A DNA stretch of 64,000 nucleotides. Source: Schistosoma haematobium (Eukaryota > Platyhelminthes > Trematoda > Strigeidida > Schistosomatidae). The position numbers and the translations under genes were made by a program. Where the stretch lies: positions 4,666,950-4,730,949 of the forward strand of contig NC_067200.1 of the NCBI RefSeq assembly GCF_000699445.3, read 5' to 3'. Positions 22,661 through 35,468 of this stretch are shown here, one piece after another. Below the pieces are notes generated by a model, which did not search any database, was not told the DNA's origin, and saw only the letters and a program-made list of their open reading frames with translations. Within the stretch, counting starts at the first letter, position 1; every line of letters begins with the position of its first letter.

Positions 22661-24990
22661 ACTGTTGATTGTGTAAAGTCTATTTGTGCCTCTCTAGCAT
22701 TATCTCTCTTACAGGCCCGTTCTGAGCAATACAAACGTAGCGCAGCGGATCAGTGAAGAAAAATACACCCCATCCCCTTTTGAAAGTTGAGTGTCAAGAG
22801 AATTAAGTTGTTGGTGCCACTGGTATTCTTCGACTGCGCTGACCTTCCAGTTATCGGAAACAGCATTTTTATTTTGTGGCTCTAGTGGTGGTAAGTATTG
22901 TGACCAGGTGTAGAGTCCGTGATAGTAGCTCAGGATCAGTGGGAATATCCAGTGGAAGTGTGCGTAATTTTTTTTCATATTATATTATGTAGACCATGGT
23001 AATCGTTATTGTTGCCGACATTTGTTGTGCCAGTGACTGAACTCGCCGTCATTGTTAAATGGACAGATTCTTACCACTATACGTTCATTGCTACTAGTTT
23101 GTCAATCCGAGATGATTATAAAGTGGCATTGAACCCTAACCACACGATCTTTGAAACCGAGCATTTAATAATAATTCTCAAATAATAGTCTGTTACATGA
23201 GGCAAGCCAGTTTACAGATAATATCAAACTGTTACGGAACATGCAGTCATCACTGTGGTAAGTTAAACAGTTAGGCTGATATTTTATAAGGTACATTGGT
23301 CGTAGTTATGAGGAATAACAGTTCTTACATATAAATGTAAATAATGTTATTAAGACCCGTAGTGTCAATATGACAGTTGGTGCGCTTTATGGTGGTTGCG
23401 CTACGACGTGCCACTGATGGCTGAGAATAAATTCACGCAAAGTTGCGAGCTTCTGGAAACCGCGATCTTATGTCCCTTTGGAACATCTAAGACATTAAAA
23501 ATGTCATAGGACAAAGTTATGTGTTTCATATGTGTTTTCGGTGGCCTAGGGGGTTGAAAAGAGGCTAACAAAAAGAAGGAACGAGAAGGAGAGCAGACAA
23601 TGTTCATGCCTACTGAAGTTGGGTTATTTGTGGGGGAATAGTTAAGGTATGACTACTTTTATTAAGATACTTTTTAAGCAAGAGAACCTAACAGGTTAAA
23701 TAAAATAGGCGTAAGGTATGAGTGGATAAAGAACTGTATAAATGGAGGTCGTTCGAAAAGAAGCTGAAAGCATAGGACTATGTGTAGTTTCAAAATATTG
23801 GAATACTGGAAACAGTATTCTGATACACAAATGGTTGTCTCCATTTTTGTCGAAGCTATTTCAGTCTATTTTTGGATTTTGTAGGGTCATGAGCAGGCGT
23901 CGTTTTCAGCGAAGTGTCTGGTTTTGCTTTTAATAAGATTTCTCAGTAGGAATTGGAACCAATCCAACGTCACAAACACGATTTAAAGAGGTATTTTGCA
24001 TGGTAAATTATCACCCGTATCATTAGTTCGTGACATCCCACTTTACCATTAGGAGCCGTAATTTGACATGTTCTGCCCTATAGATATAGGCGAATTGAAA
24101 TTATCCCCATGTCACCATGTTAACTGGTCAGTAACGTTAACTTCCATCGTTTCGTGATGTTAGAATCCCTTACGTTTGTGGCAAATATGAATATTGCTTT
24201 AGTTAAAGCCCCTTGTTGCAACACACAGTCCCTACTAGTTCCATGTTACAAGCAAATCAGATGTTGAAAGCTTTTGTATTGTGGGCTAGACATCCATTTA
24301 GCCTATTACACTGCTATGAAGATAACTAATGGTATAATTTATGAGACAGTGGTCAGATTATATGTGGTTTAGTGATGGTAAGGATAGATAGCACATCAAA
24401 GGATATGCAAGATTTTAGAATTGTAAAGCTTCCACAGTATGGAAACAAAACATTGTGAGGCTCACAAGAATTTAGGACATAATGGGCTTCTCATGATCAG
24501 CCACAGTTGATTAGCATTCGTGGAATTAGTGAATTACCTGTATACCTATAATATAAAAAAGGGCGTGACATTTAGGAAGAGTGATGCAACTTCAACCATT
24601 TGAAAGATTTGACATCTAAAAGTGAGTAGTAGAAGCAAAAAGGCATAGACAATAATCGATGAATAATTGGAGAGGGTCAACCAAGTGTTCTATCAAATAC
24701 TTATTTACGCCTGTTACTCCTAATGAAGCATAGGCATCACTGAGTTATCTCCATATTAATGACAATAGGGGTCTGTTTTATTCATGATCGGTCTAGATAT
24801 TAGGCGGCCCATAATATAGGGCTTTATTGGTGGACGGGAGTTCATGGAATAGTTGATGAAGCTCTTTAGCGTCAAGTAACTGGGTTATTAGCAATTTGAA
24901 CTCAATAATAGTATTGTAGTTGCGGATAGGAATTGGCAACCTGTTCCACAATAAACTATACCGCACTGTGAAAAACTTACAATGCGCTGG
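22661..24990. other. No recognisable feature
   Basis: Several short ORFs (22978-22709, 23607-23401, 23742-23933) lack motifs, codon bias and splice context. No repeat family shared with the rest of the window was recognised. Confidence 0.4.
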
Positions 24991-25001
24991 TTCTTGTTGT
25001 T

Positions 25002-25352
25002 TTACAATAAGGAGTCTACATGCGCTGTTTCAGAGTCTGTAGACTGGGCCTTGGATCCAGTTGGGAAGGAGGTTAGAAATGAGAGTCCATACACTGCTTT
25101 GTAGAGAAATATTAGATTGTTTCTTAGCTGACGGTAGCACAACGGTTCTAAGGAGAGGTGCTTACATCTATCTCTGTAGTTGAGAGCGGGGCCACATCCT
25201 GGTAGTCGGCGTGTGAATCGTCTTTGGGCATCTACTCTTATCCTCTCTGTGATATTCATCCTTGAGAAGACAAAAGAGAGATATTTAAAGGAGGGTTGTA
25301 TATATATTTTGTAAAGGGTAAGCTTAGCTTCTGTTGTGAAGTAACTTTCCAT
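25002..25352 (-). pseudogene. CR1-like RT C-terminal fragment
   Basis: It contains RRFTRRLPGCGPALNYRDRC, then LSLEPLCYRQLRNNL and FLYKAVYG. This is the conserved C-terminal domain that follows the RT palm in CR1/jockey elements. No palm motifs are adjacent. It lies directly 5' of the solo LTR. Confidence 0.7.
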
Positions 25353-25477
25353 TATGAAACCAATTAACCGTCTAGATTAGGGATTATAAAGGAGGCATTT
25401 TCTGCAAATTTCATGCATTCTGTAAACAAACAAATGTTGTAATTTGTAGACCATGCCTGTAAAATGGACGTGTATCT

Positions 25478-26106
25478 TATGGTGACGTAAATTCAATGAT
25501 TTTTGTAAAGACAAAATAAAAACCGTATTTTCTCTCTAGTTTGTCACACTTTATATGTAACCACATTTTTATTCAATATCTGTTGTTTTTCTCTATTACT
25601 TGTTAATAACGATGATAATTGTTTCGATGATTAATATACGACTTTACTACCGCGAGGTTTGAAAATATAAACCGCTATCTACACTGTTTGTTCTTCTGCT
25701 TTATTGACCACGGTTTTTGATTGAAGACTGTAATGGTGTTATAACATCCCTTTAGCCCCTCCGACACCACGTTGGAATTCTGGCACGGATTATTATATAA
25801 TACTATTGGACGCAATCTTTCTCAATACGCCGTTGGTGCAGTCACTTGCAGAGGAACCTTCGTTAATCGAGTGAACTTATTTGTGGTTGTTATTCTCACG
25901 AGGCAGCCTTCAAGTAACATTCAATCTATAATAATTGTTATTTGTTTGTTTAATATACCATTTGTATCGTAACTATATTTTGTTACTCTTGGTTTTTACT
26001 CAAAGACAGACACCTAGGTTTTTTACTGTTAACTTTCTTGGTATATTATTATTAATCTAGCGTGTCGATATCTCTTTTTAAGCTCCTTTTGTTGGGAACC
26101 ACTACA
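25478..26106 (+). mobile_element. Solo LTR of the gypsy element, with 4-bp target duplication
   Basis: A 629 bp LTR starting TATGGTGACG and ending CACTACA. The bases ATCT occur directly before (25474-25477) and after it (26107-26110), a 4-bp target-site duplication. There is no internal sequence, so it formed by LTR-LTR recombination at an old insertion. The same right-hand junction (LTR end followed by ATCTATATTC) occurs inverted at 39883 beside a full element. Confidence 0.8.
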
Positions 26107-27712
26107 ATCTATATTCGGTGAGACTATAATTATTGGACGACCTTGAGGAGATGCCAAAATTTACTTGGGAGCGTCTATTTACCTACTAGGGTTAAATGAG
26201 GGTTGTAAAGCAGTCTGAAGTAGAAGGATTAGGAGTCACAGTCGATGGTTGAGATTAAGAATTAGATTTATGGTTTTTCATCACGAACGGCGCAGTTAGG
26301 GCGTTACACCATGGGTTTTCGCGCACATATAACATATTATCTGGGGTTTCGGGGTGTCGTTATTTATCAGGTATAAACAGTCTTTTTCGTCTCACTTCGA
26401 GTTTCGTAATGCTTGTGTCTGTTACATAACATTTATTGCAGTTTATCAGTAGTTTGACATATTTGTTGCTGATAACCTGTGTGGACTGACATCAGCTAAA
26501 ATTGCATGACGTTATTTGCCCAAGTGGGTGAGTAAAGTTTGCGCCAAAAATAAGAGTTTCACTCCAAATTTGTCTTACCCGCAAATATCACTGTCACAAC
26601 CTGATTTTCCATGCAACGAATCTCTTTGTACAGTATGACAACTGTAAGACTGGTTAAAATAAAAGGCACAATATACACGTGCATCGAAAAGTCAACACAG
26701 TCTATCAGTTAGCATGTTTTACTAATGCCTAAATCCCAAATTTCAAAAACCAAAGATTATAAAAGTTTATCTTAAACATACAAAAATACTGATCGATATA
26801 GTGCTGATAACCGTCAGTTACACAACTCTGGTCAAAACTAACGGTAGAATTAACCAACTGGCACCGCTAACACATATGGGGCTATAATACTCAATAAAAA
26901 TCTTGAACAACTCATTAAGGCTGTGTAATTTAGAGTTTGTGGCTGAAGAAGTGACGAGAAGATTGGTGCAGTTGTATACAATCTCCTGACCACACACATC
27001 CAAATAAGTTAAAGCATATTTGCCCTAGAGCATGCGTTATGCTGAACGTTAATTGCTAAGCCATCCGCTTTGGAAAAATGTCGAATAGGTCGACATGCTC
27101 ACTCCTGTTTAAGTTTGATTATTTGAATGATGCTGAAGAGTTTATTGATTCGAGCAAAAACATTAGCTCAATAACTCCGTACGAAAGCATAGAAGTCACT
27201 CCAGAACTAATGCTTTATCAACTTTATGTAAGAAGACGTGAAGCGATAGAATAGCATGAGTGGTGCAGCAAATAACCAGCAGGAGATAGTTTGCAACACA
27301 GTAAAGTTTAAAGCGCATGAACAATAGGCATGATGTCACTCGACGAACGGCAGTTCACTCTGTAGATCTAGATGAGTTTGCAGGTTAGAAACCTTTGAAT
27401 TAAATACGGATTCCAACTGTCACAAAAAGCTCAACGATATTTCGAATCGCTGCTGTCCGCTCAGTAAAGTATTTAAGTGTAAGCTGTCTGACGACACACA
27501 TCTAACTAAACCTATTCACTTGAAAACTAGTCCTCCTAAAGGTGCTCCACATGTAACTCGAATGAACTTGAATTCACCTCACAAAGACAAAGAAACTCAC
27601 CATCTCAGAAAAAAAGGTATGAGGCAAAATCCACGATACCGAGTAGGAAAACGTGTAGGATTGAACCTAACTACTTCATGGATATCCCAACATCAGTGAA
27701 CAGGTTCTCCTC
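26107..27712 (+). repeat. Block X, left copy of the inverted duplication
   Basis: 1606 bp matching 38277-39882 in reverse complement with equal length. It carries an M1 MITE remnant at 26118-26345. A small ORF (27003-26818) is repeated in the other copy only because the DNA is. The right end changes abruptly into gypsy 3' sequence at 27712/27713. Confidence 0.85.
26118..26345 (+). mobile_element. MITE family M1, partial copy inside block X
   Basis: Left terminal repeat GGTGAGACTATAATTATTGGACGA and the internal TTCATCACGAAC are recognisable; the right terminal repeat is lost. The mirror copy lies at 39640-39870. Confidence 0.6.
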
Positions 27713-28540
27713 AATCATTAAGAACGGAAAAAAGAAACAGTTTTAATTGACAGGATAAAGCCTGCTTTTGTAGAGTAAGAGACACATGACAGCCGAAAGC
27801 CGTCTAAAGACAGCAGCAGTTGCACAACGCAGTTTCCTGTGTTTCCAGATAATTCTTCACCTACTTCTACGAAATCAACACTTCGTAAAACAGACGATTC
27901 TAAAGTTACAGCTCCCACAAATTTAGCTCATAGTCCCGCCACTTTAACTTCTACGAAAACAACTCGTTCAGGAAGACATGTACATTTTCCCAAACGTTAT
28001 GTTGAATTCATTACTTAATCTTTATTTTGTCATTTTCTGTAATGTGGTTAAATATCTATATTAGCAGAGTTACTAATAACATTTTTTCCGCGAGCAATTT
28101 TGTTTTTCTAAAAAAACATTTCGTGTGTACTACTAATATTAATAAATTCATTATGTTTTTCTCTACATGTGTATGCGTTTCATATGACGTTTATTATTAA
28201 TTGTGTAACGATATTCAACTTCGTTGGACTCGTTCAGTTTATCACTAATTGTCTACACGATTTATACATGTATTTACATTTTTCGGTAAACCACCAATTT
28301 AATTACCGTTATTATTAATAGCACTATTATTATTATTATTATTATACATTCCGTTATTGTTGTCAAACCTTTTATATACATTTAAAAAAAAAACTTTTTT
28401 TTCGTAAATATGTATACACGTATGAATTTTTTTATAACATTTGTTTATTCTTTTCGTTATGTAATTTTCTTTTCCCTCTAAAGTATTTAGAGTTTTACTT
28501 CGGGAATACTTCCACCGATGCATGCCCTAAGGGGGAGTTA
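27713..28540 (+). pseudogene. Gypsy 3' internal remnant
   Basis: 828 bp equivalent to 33052-33879: the end of pol (including a tail with TRSGRHVHFPKRYVEF), the 3' UTR, and a purine tract AAGGGGGAG next to the LTR. It is joined on its left to block X without any LTR. It has five G in the purine tract as in the right-arm copy, against four at 33871-33874. Confidence 0.8.
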
Positions 28541-29168
28541 TATGGTGACGTATATTCAATGATTTTTGTAAAGACAAAATAAAAACCGTATTTTCTCTCT
28601 AGTTTGTCACACTTTATATGTAACCACATTTTTATTCAATATCTGTTGTTTTTCTCTATTACTTGTTAATAACGATGATAATTGTTTCGATGATTAATAT
28701 ACGACTTTACTACCGCGAGGTTTGAAAATATAAACCGCTATCTACACTGTTTGTTCTTCTGCTTTATTGACCACGGTTTTTGATTGAAGACTGTAATGGT
28801 GTTATAACATCCCTTTAGCCCCTCCGACACCACGTTGGAATTCTGGCACGGATTATTATATAATACTATTGGACGCAATCTTTCTCAATACGCCGTTGGT
28901 GCAGTCACTTGCAGAGGAACCTTCGTTAATCGAGTGAACTTATTTGTGGTTGTTATTCTCACGAGGCAGCCTTCAAGTAACATTCAATCTATAATAATTG
29001 TTATTTGTTTGTTTAATATACCATTTGTATCGTAACTATATTTTGTTACTCTTGGTTTTTACTCAAAGACAGACACCTAGGTTTTTACTGTTAACTTTCT
29101 TGGTATATTATTATTAATCTAGCGTGTCGATATCTCTTTTTAAGCTCCTTTTGTTGGGAACCACCACA
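28541..29168 (+). mobile_element. 5' LTR of left gypsy copy
   Basis: A 628 bp LTR from TATGGTGACG to CACCACA, lacking the AT expansion found in the 3' LTR of the same copy. The downstream AATCTAGTGAGCCCG may be the primer-binding site; the CsRn1 group uses tRNA-Trp, and the fit is only partial. Confidence 0.85.
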
Positions 29169-29244
29169 AATCTAGTGAGCCCGTAAATTTTTTTTCGAAA
29201 TTAATTTTGAGTTCACTCACATACGTCACGGTGTTACTTTCCTC

Positions 29245-30229
29245 TTGGTAGTAATTGTTTTTTGTATATTTGTTATGTGCATTTCCGAAACTGAAGGCAC
29301 GAGCCAGGATAACATTTCAACAGAGCTACACGCTCTAAACCTGATAAATGTGCCTCCATTCAGTCGATTAAACCCTCGCATTTGGTTTGCACAAGTGGAA
29401 GTACAGTTTCAACGTCGCAACATACGCTCACAGACATCAAAATACTCCTTCGTGCTTGGACTACTGCCTACTGAAGTATCATCTGAGGTATCGGATTTGA
29501 TAGATAACATTCCTGCATCTAGTCCATATGATCAATTGAAGCAGGCCATTATCCAATGTACCTCACTATCAGATGAAAAGAGATTACAACAGTTACTGCA
29601 CGAGCGTGAGTTAGGCGACAAGTCACCTTTCCAATTATTACGCCACATGAGACGATTGGCTGGACCTTATAAAGTTGACGATGCTTTTCTCAAGAAAATT
29701 TGGCTACAACGTTTGTCAACAGTAGTTGGGCAAATCATTTGTGCTTCTAGCCAACCCTTAGATTTAGAAAGTCTTGCTTGCATGGCTGGTAAAATTTTAG
29801 AAGTTACACCTCGTACTACACCTTATGCACAGACTATCAGAAACTTCCAACGACAAGCAAACTCCTACCATAGCATCGTTAACTACTGAGTTAGGCGAAC
29901 TACGAGCACATCACGAACGAATTATTGCTAGTCTTGAAAATAAACTAGATGCATTACAATTATTAATTTCCAATTTCACATCTCGAAGGCCTCGCTCCAG
30001 TTCTCGGAGGAGTAAGAATCGAGACACCTCAAAAGGAAATAAAATTGACGACCATATATGTTGGTACCATAGAAAATATGGTGACAAAGCTAGGAAATGT
30101 GTTACGTCTTGTAAATTTCTCAAGTCATTTTCCTCACCAAAACGTGTCAACCAAACCATGGTAGCGACAAATGTTTCTGGTCATGCGCCTACTCGTCTTT
30201 TCCATGTTCTTAATAAAACTTCCGGGTAA
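29245..30229 (+). pseudogene. gag: Gypsy gag, frameshifted (left copy)
   Basis: The first frame (29245-29889) encodes a capsid-like protein with PFSRLNPRIWFAQVEVQF and RLQQLLHERELGDKSPFQL. The second (29825-30229, other frame) carries a nucleocapsid finger of the CHCC type, CWYHRKYGDKARKCVTSC, a hallmark of the CsRn1/Boudicca group of Ty3/gypsy elements. The change of frame near 29830-29890 is shared with the right-arm copy. Gag would form the particle and bind RNA. A TAA at 30227-30229 closes it. Confidence 0.85.
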
Positions 30230-33200
30230 AAATTCTTAGTAGATACTGGAGCTGAAGTCAGTGTCATCCCACTTACCTTAGCCAACAAACCCATTGCTAA
30301 GAGTGGAAAATATACTCTAAAGGCAGCTAATAAAACCGAAATAAAGACATTTGGCGAACAATCTCTGACATTAGACTTGGGAATTAGACGTCATTTAAGC
30401 TGGGTGTTCATTATTGCTGATGTCCGCCACCCTATATTAGGTGCAGATTTTCTAAGCTTCTGCAACTTACTAGTTGACGTTAAAAGAAGAAAACTTATCG
30501 ATTCCTGCACGAAGCTTCAAGTCCTGGGAATTCAGTCGGACTACCACATACATAGTATTAAAGCTGACACTCCAGGAAACGATATATTCGCCACTATTTT
30601 ATCTAAATTTCCCAAAATAACGAAACCAGACTACAGGGAAAACACGGTCCAACATTCTGTAGTACACCGGATCATCACAAAAGGCCAACCAACTTCGGCA
30701 CGTCCACGCCGACTACCACCGGACAAACTGAATGTTGCAAAGGCTGAGTTTGATCACATGATGCAATTAGGTATAATACGTCCGTCAAGTAGCCTCTGGG
30801 CATCCCCACTCCACATAGTGCCCAAGCGAGATCAAGATTGGCGACCTTGTGGTGATTATAAGTCATTGAATAACCTAACGTTACCGGATCGTTACCCAAT
30901 CCCTCATTTACATGATTTTTCACTCACTTTACATGGCAAGCAAATTTTTCTAAAATCGATCTTGTGCAAGCGTATCACCAGATTCCAGTAGCATCCGAGG
31001 ACATAGCAAAAACAGCCATCATTACTCCATTTGGTTTGTTTGAATTCTTGAGAATGCCATTTGGATTAAAGAACGCCGCACAAACATTTCAACGATTTAT
31101 GGATGAGGTCACTAAAGGCCTAGATTTTGTTTTCGTGTATATTGATGACGTATTAATAGCTAGCAGTTCGTTCCATGAACACACTGATCACCTACATCAA
31201 TTATTCGAAAGATTTCAAAAATATGGCATAGTGATGAACCCATCCAAATGTATTTTTGGAGTTGAGAGTTTTTAGGTCACTTGATCGACAAACGTGGAAT
31301 TAAACCTTTGGATACAAAAATAGAAGCCATCAAGAATTTTCCAGAACCAGACTCGTGGAATAAACTTCGACGTTTCTTGGGGATGATCAATTTTTATCGT
31401 CGCTTTATTCCACATTGATCAGCCATCCTACAACCTTTGATGGAGGTGTTAAAAGGTAAAGTTAAAAAGTTCACATTACCCTCCCAAGCGAAAGATGCCT
31501 TTTCTGCAGCTAAAACAGCAATCGCTTCTACTACCATGCTGACCTACTTAAGCCCTGATCCGGAAGCAACACTAATCCTGTGTACAGATGCATCACAGGC
31601 AGCAGTAGGTGCAGTACTACAACAGCGAGTGAATAATGAGGTCAAACCACTTGCCTTCTTTTCAAAGAAGCTAGAACCAACCCAAATTCGATATAGCACT
31701 TTTGGTAAAGAACTATTGGCTATTTATCTAGCTGTTAAGCATTTTAACCACTTACTGCAAGGCAGAGACTTTGTGATACTCACTGATCACAAACCTTTAA
31801 CCTATGCCTTTAACGCGAAAAATGACCGTTATTCCCTAGAGAAATGCGACAATTGGATTATATTTCCCAATTTTCGACCAACATACAGTTTACAAAAGGT
31901 GAGTCAAATGTTGTCGCGGATACTTTGTCACGTTTCAACGTCGATGCAATTTCCTTCACCAAAGGAATCGATTTATTAGACATGGCACGTTTGTAGATAG
32001 ATGATCCTGACCTTGATGCTTGTAAACAAAGTTCGAGCCTGTCCTTAAAAAGTGTTCCTATACCGCATTCTGACTCTACTATCATTTGTGATACTTCTAC
32101 TGGAACGCACAGACCTTTAGTGCCAATAGTGTACAGAAAAAGAGTTTTTGATTGTCTTCACTCACTATCGCATCCAGGGATTCGTGCTACTGTGAAACTG
32201 ATTGCCGAAAGATTTGTTTGGCCAAAGAGGAATGCAAATATAAAAAATGGACCAGGACTTGTGTACAGTGTCAGCGCAGTAAAATACATAGACATACGAT
32301 TACAACACCGTCAACATTTAGTCTACCCGACCATCATTCTCAACATGTTCATGTTGATTTAGTTGGTCCCCTGCCTCCATCTAACGCATTCACTTACATT
32401 TTTACTGCAGTGAACCGTTTCACTAGATGGCCAATTGCATGCCCAATAAAAGATATCTCCGCGGAAAATGTTGCTGCTGTATTCCTCGACAGATGGATCG
32501 CTAATTTTGGTGTACCTTCTACAGTTACTTCTGACAGGTTAACAGTTCCAATCTCACCTCTTCAATGAATTTACCCGCATTTTAGGAATCCATCACATCA
32601 CTACAACAGCATACCATCCAGTAGCGAATGGACTAGTGGAACGATTCCACAGACAACTGAAAAGCTCACTGATGGTACAACCTGATGTTTCTAGATGGAG
32701 TGAATCCCTACCTCTTATTTTACTAAGCATACGTTCCACAATTAAAGAAGACCTACAATGTACTCCTGCACAGCTCGTCTATGGAATTAATTCAACCTTA
32801 CCGAGTCAGCTAGTGACGCATAATGGCAAACCCGTATGTACAGATCCCACTTCTTATTGGGAAAGACTAATGAGCCATATGAATAACATTGAGCCTGTTG
32901 CACCCCGGCCAGTTGTTTTAAAAGAGCAAGTTAGCAAGCATCTAGATACGTGTAAATTTGTATTTGTTCGTGTTGACTCCGTAAGACGTCCTCTACAACA
33001 CCCTTATGAAGGACCGTATGAAGGAGTTGAGAGGCAAACAAAATATTTTACAATCATTAAGAACGGAAAAAAGAAACAGTTTCAATTGACAGGATAAAGC
33101 CTGCTTTTGTAGAGTAAGAGACACATGACAGCCGAAAGCCGTCTAAAGACAGCAGCAGTTGCACAACGCAGTTTCCTGTGTTTCCAGATAATTCTTCACC

Positions 33201-33356
33201 TACTTCTACGAAATCAACACTTCGTAAAACAGACGATTCTAAAGTTACAGCTCCCACAAATTTAGCTCATAGTCCCGCCACTTTAACTTCTACGAAAACA
33301 ACTCGTTCAGGAAGACATGTACATTTTCCCAAACGTTATGTTGAATTCATTACTTA
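30230..33356 (+). pseudogene. pol: Gypsy pol: protease, RT, RNase H, integrase (left copy)
   Basis: Domains in order: protease with [14 protein letters not shown] with [39 protein letters not shown] and [11 protein letters not shown] (YxDD intact); RNase H with LCTDASQAAVG and LLAIYLAVKHF; integrase with a HHCC-type N-terminus, HVDLVGPLPPSN, and NGLVERFHRQL (the DDE Glu). A C-terminal tail ends at 33356. Breaks occur near 30960, 31273 and 31419 (stop), at 31834 (a C run one base short of the right-arm copy) and near 32250 and 32560. Catalytic residues remain but no continuous protein does. Confidence 0.85.
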
Positions 33357-33879
33357 ATCTTTATTTTGTCATTTTCTGTAATGTGGTTAAATATCTATAT
33401 TAGCAGAGTTACTAATAACATTTTTTCCGCGAGCAATTTTGTTTTTCTAAAAAAAAACATTTCGTGTGTACTACTAATATTAATAAATTCATTATGTTTT
33501 TCTCTACATGTGTATGCGTTTCATATGACGTTTATTATTAATTGTGTAACGATATTCAACTTCGTTGGACTCGTTCAGTTTATCACTAATTGTCTACACG
33601 ATTTATACATGTATTTACATTTTTCGGTAAACCACCAATTTAATTACCGTTATTATTAATAGCACTATTATTATTATTATTATTATACATTCCGTTATTG
33701 TTGTCAAACCTTTTATATACATTTAAAAAAAAAACTTTTTTTCGTAAATATGTATACACGTATGAATTTTTTTATAACATTTGTTTATTCTTTTCGTTAT
33801 GTAATTTTCTTTTCCCTCTAAAGTATTTAGAGTTTTACTTCGGGAATACTTCCACCGATGCATGCCCTAAGGGGAGTTA
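33357..33879 (+). other. Gypsy 3' UTR and polypurine tract (left copy)
   Basis: A non-coding AT-rich segment ends in a purine-rich AAGGGGAG just before the LTR, the expected primer for plus-strand synthesis. The open frames here are not supported. Confidence 0.6.
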
Positions 33880-34201
33880 TATGGTGACGTATATTCAATG
33901 ATTTTTGTAAAGACAAAATAAAAACCGTATTTTCTCTCTAGTTTGTCACACTTTATATGTAACCACATTTTTATTCAATATCTGTTGTTTTTCTCTATTA
34001 CTTGTTAATAACGATGATAATTGTTTCGATGATTAATATACGACTTTACTACCGCGAGGTTTGAAAATATAAACCGCTATCTACACTGTTTGTTCTTCTG
34101 CTTTATTGACCACGGTTTTGATTGAAGACTGTAATGGTGTTATAACATCCCTTTAGCCCCTCCGACACCACGTTGGAATTCTGGCACGGATTATTATATA
34201 A

Positions 34202-34242
<41 letters not shown>

Positions 34243-34616
34243 TATATTATATTATATATATTATATTATATTATATATTATTATTATTATATATATATTA
34301 TATAATATATACTATTGGACGCAATCTTTCTCAATACGCCGTTGGTGCAGTCACTTGCAGAGGAACCTTCGTTAATCGAGTGAACTTATTTGTGGTTGTT
34401 ATTCTCACGAGGCAGCCTTCAAGTAACATTCAATCTATAATAATTGTTATTTGTTTGTTTAATATACCATTTGTATCGTAACTATATTTTGTTACTCTTG
34501 GTTTTTACTCAAAGACAGACACCTAGGTTTTTTACTGTTAACTTTCTTGGTATATTATTATTAATCTAGCGTGTCGATATCTCTTGTTTAAGCTCCTTTT
34601 GTTGGGAACCACCACA
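33880..34616 (+). mobile_element. 3' LTR of left gypsy copy, with AT expansion
   Basis: A 737 bp LTR matching the 629 bp type plus an imperfect AT-rich expansion of about 115 bp at 34199-34315. The same expansion is in the 5' LTR of the right copy (45220-45951). The flank after CACCACA (ACCTTC) does not match the other LTR flanks. Confidence 0.85.
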
Positions 34617-34708
34617 ACCTTCTCATGCAGAAGTATATTATTATTAATTAATTAATATCACACATTTGGTCTCCTTTATGAACTTGAATAGAGCAAGAAC
34701 AATTATCG

Positions 34709-34758
34709 ATGGAGAATAGTATGAATTCATATTATTTCGATGTTTCTCGTCAGCTGCC
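34709..34758 (-). ncRNA. Second hammerhead motif, inverted arm
   Basis: The minus strand repeats the core CTGACGA and GAAA, stem II (GA/TC, loop AACA) and the ATGAATTCAT hairpin. Stem I has one mismatch (GCAG against CTCC), so this copy is probably weaker than the one at 35411-35468. Confidence 0.55.
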
Positions 34759-35410
34759 CTCAAACCAAAATTGTGATAGAATTTTTTACATGGAGATAGT
34801 GTGAAATGAGTGTAAATCACTGGATTAAAATAATAACGTTATTTATATGTATGCTAGAAACAGGTTAGAGGTCAAAAAAGGGGGTTAATTCAGGTTGGGT
34901 GGTGTGATAATTCATAGACTAAAAAGTACTACCACTCTCCGCTTTGCTGAAGCCATTGCGATTAAGAAACTCAAACTGGACTTATGCATCCAAAAAGAGA
35001 CTTTCATAAACTTATCACTACCCTGGTAATCTTTTTGTTTCTGTTTGTTTCGTGTTTCGGTTATTTTATTCATTTACTTATTTTAAGATATTTTATACTC
35101 CCCCCCTATTACCTAATTGTTAAACTAAATTTTATTCACACATTTCCACCCCTGATCCTCTTAAATTATCTTAACTTTTCAAATACTATTTAATTATTAT
35201 TACGTAATCTACCTTATCATTATTTAATTCCACTAATTATCACACAATTTATGAACTTCACTGAACTATCACATCACCCAACCTGAATTAACCCCCTTTT
35301 TTGACCTCTAACCTGTTTCTAGCATATATATATATGGTTATTATTGTAATCCAGTGATTTACACTCATTTCACACTATCTCCATGTAAAAAATTCTATTA
35401 CAATTTTGGT

Positions 35411-35468
35411 TTGTAAGCAGCTGACGAGAAACCTCGAAATAATATGAATTCATACTATTCTGCATCAA
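35411..35468 (+). ncRNA. Hammerhead ribozyme motif in Penelope terminal repeat
   Basis: The core is CTGACGA (35421-35427) and GAA (35436-35438). Stem I pairs GCAG (35417-35420) with CTGC (35460-35463), and TTG (35411-35413) with CAA (35466-35468) across an internal loop. Stem II is G28-C35 and A29-T34 (last two digits of position) with loop AACC. Stem III is the AT-rich hairpin 35439-35458 around GAATTC. The cleavage site would follow T35459. All conserved core bases are present. Stem II is only 2 bp, so activity may be weak. Hammerheads are known from terminal repeats of Penelope-like elements. Confidence 0.75.

Noticed and set aside
25772..25972. 66-residue ORF beginning MEFWHGLLYN, repeated at 28835, 34173, 40217 and 45657
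   Set aside because: It lies wholly in the gypsy LTR and recurs only because the LTR does; the AT expansion inserts into it without constraint.
26818..27003. 61-residue ORF in block X, also at 38989-39171
   Set aside because: Present twice only through the inverted duplication; no motif and no splice context.
27718..27918. Minus-strand ORF MGAVTLESS..., repeated at 33057 and 41133
   Set aside because: Antisense of the gypsy pol C-terminal tail in each copy.
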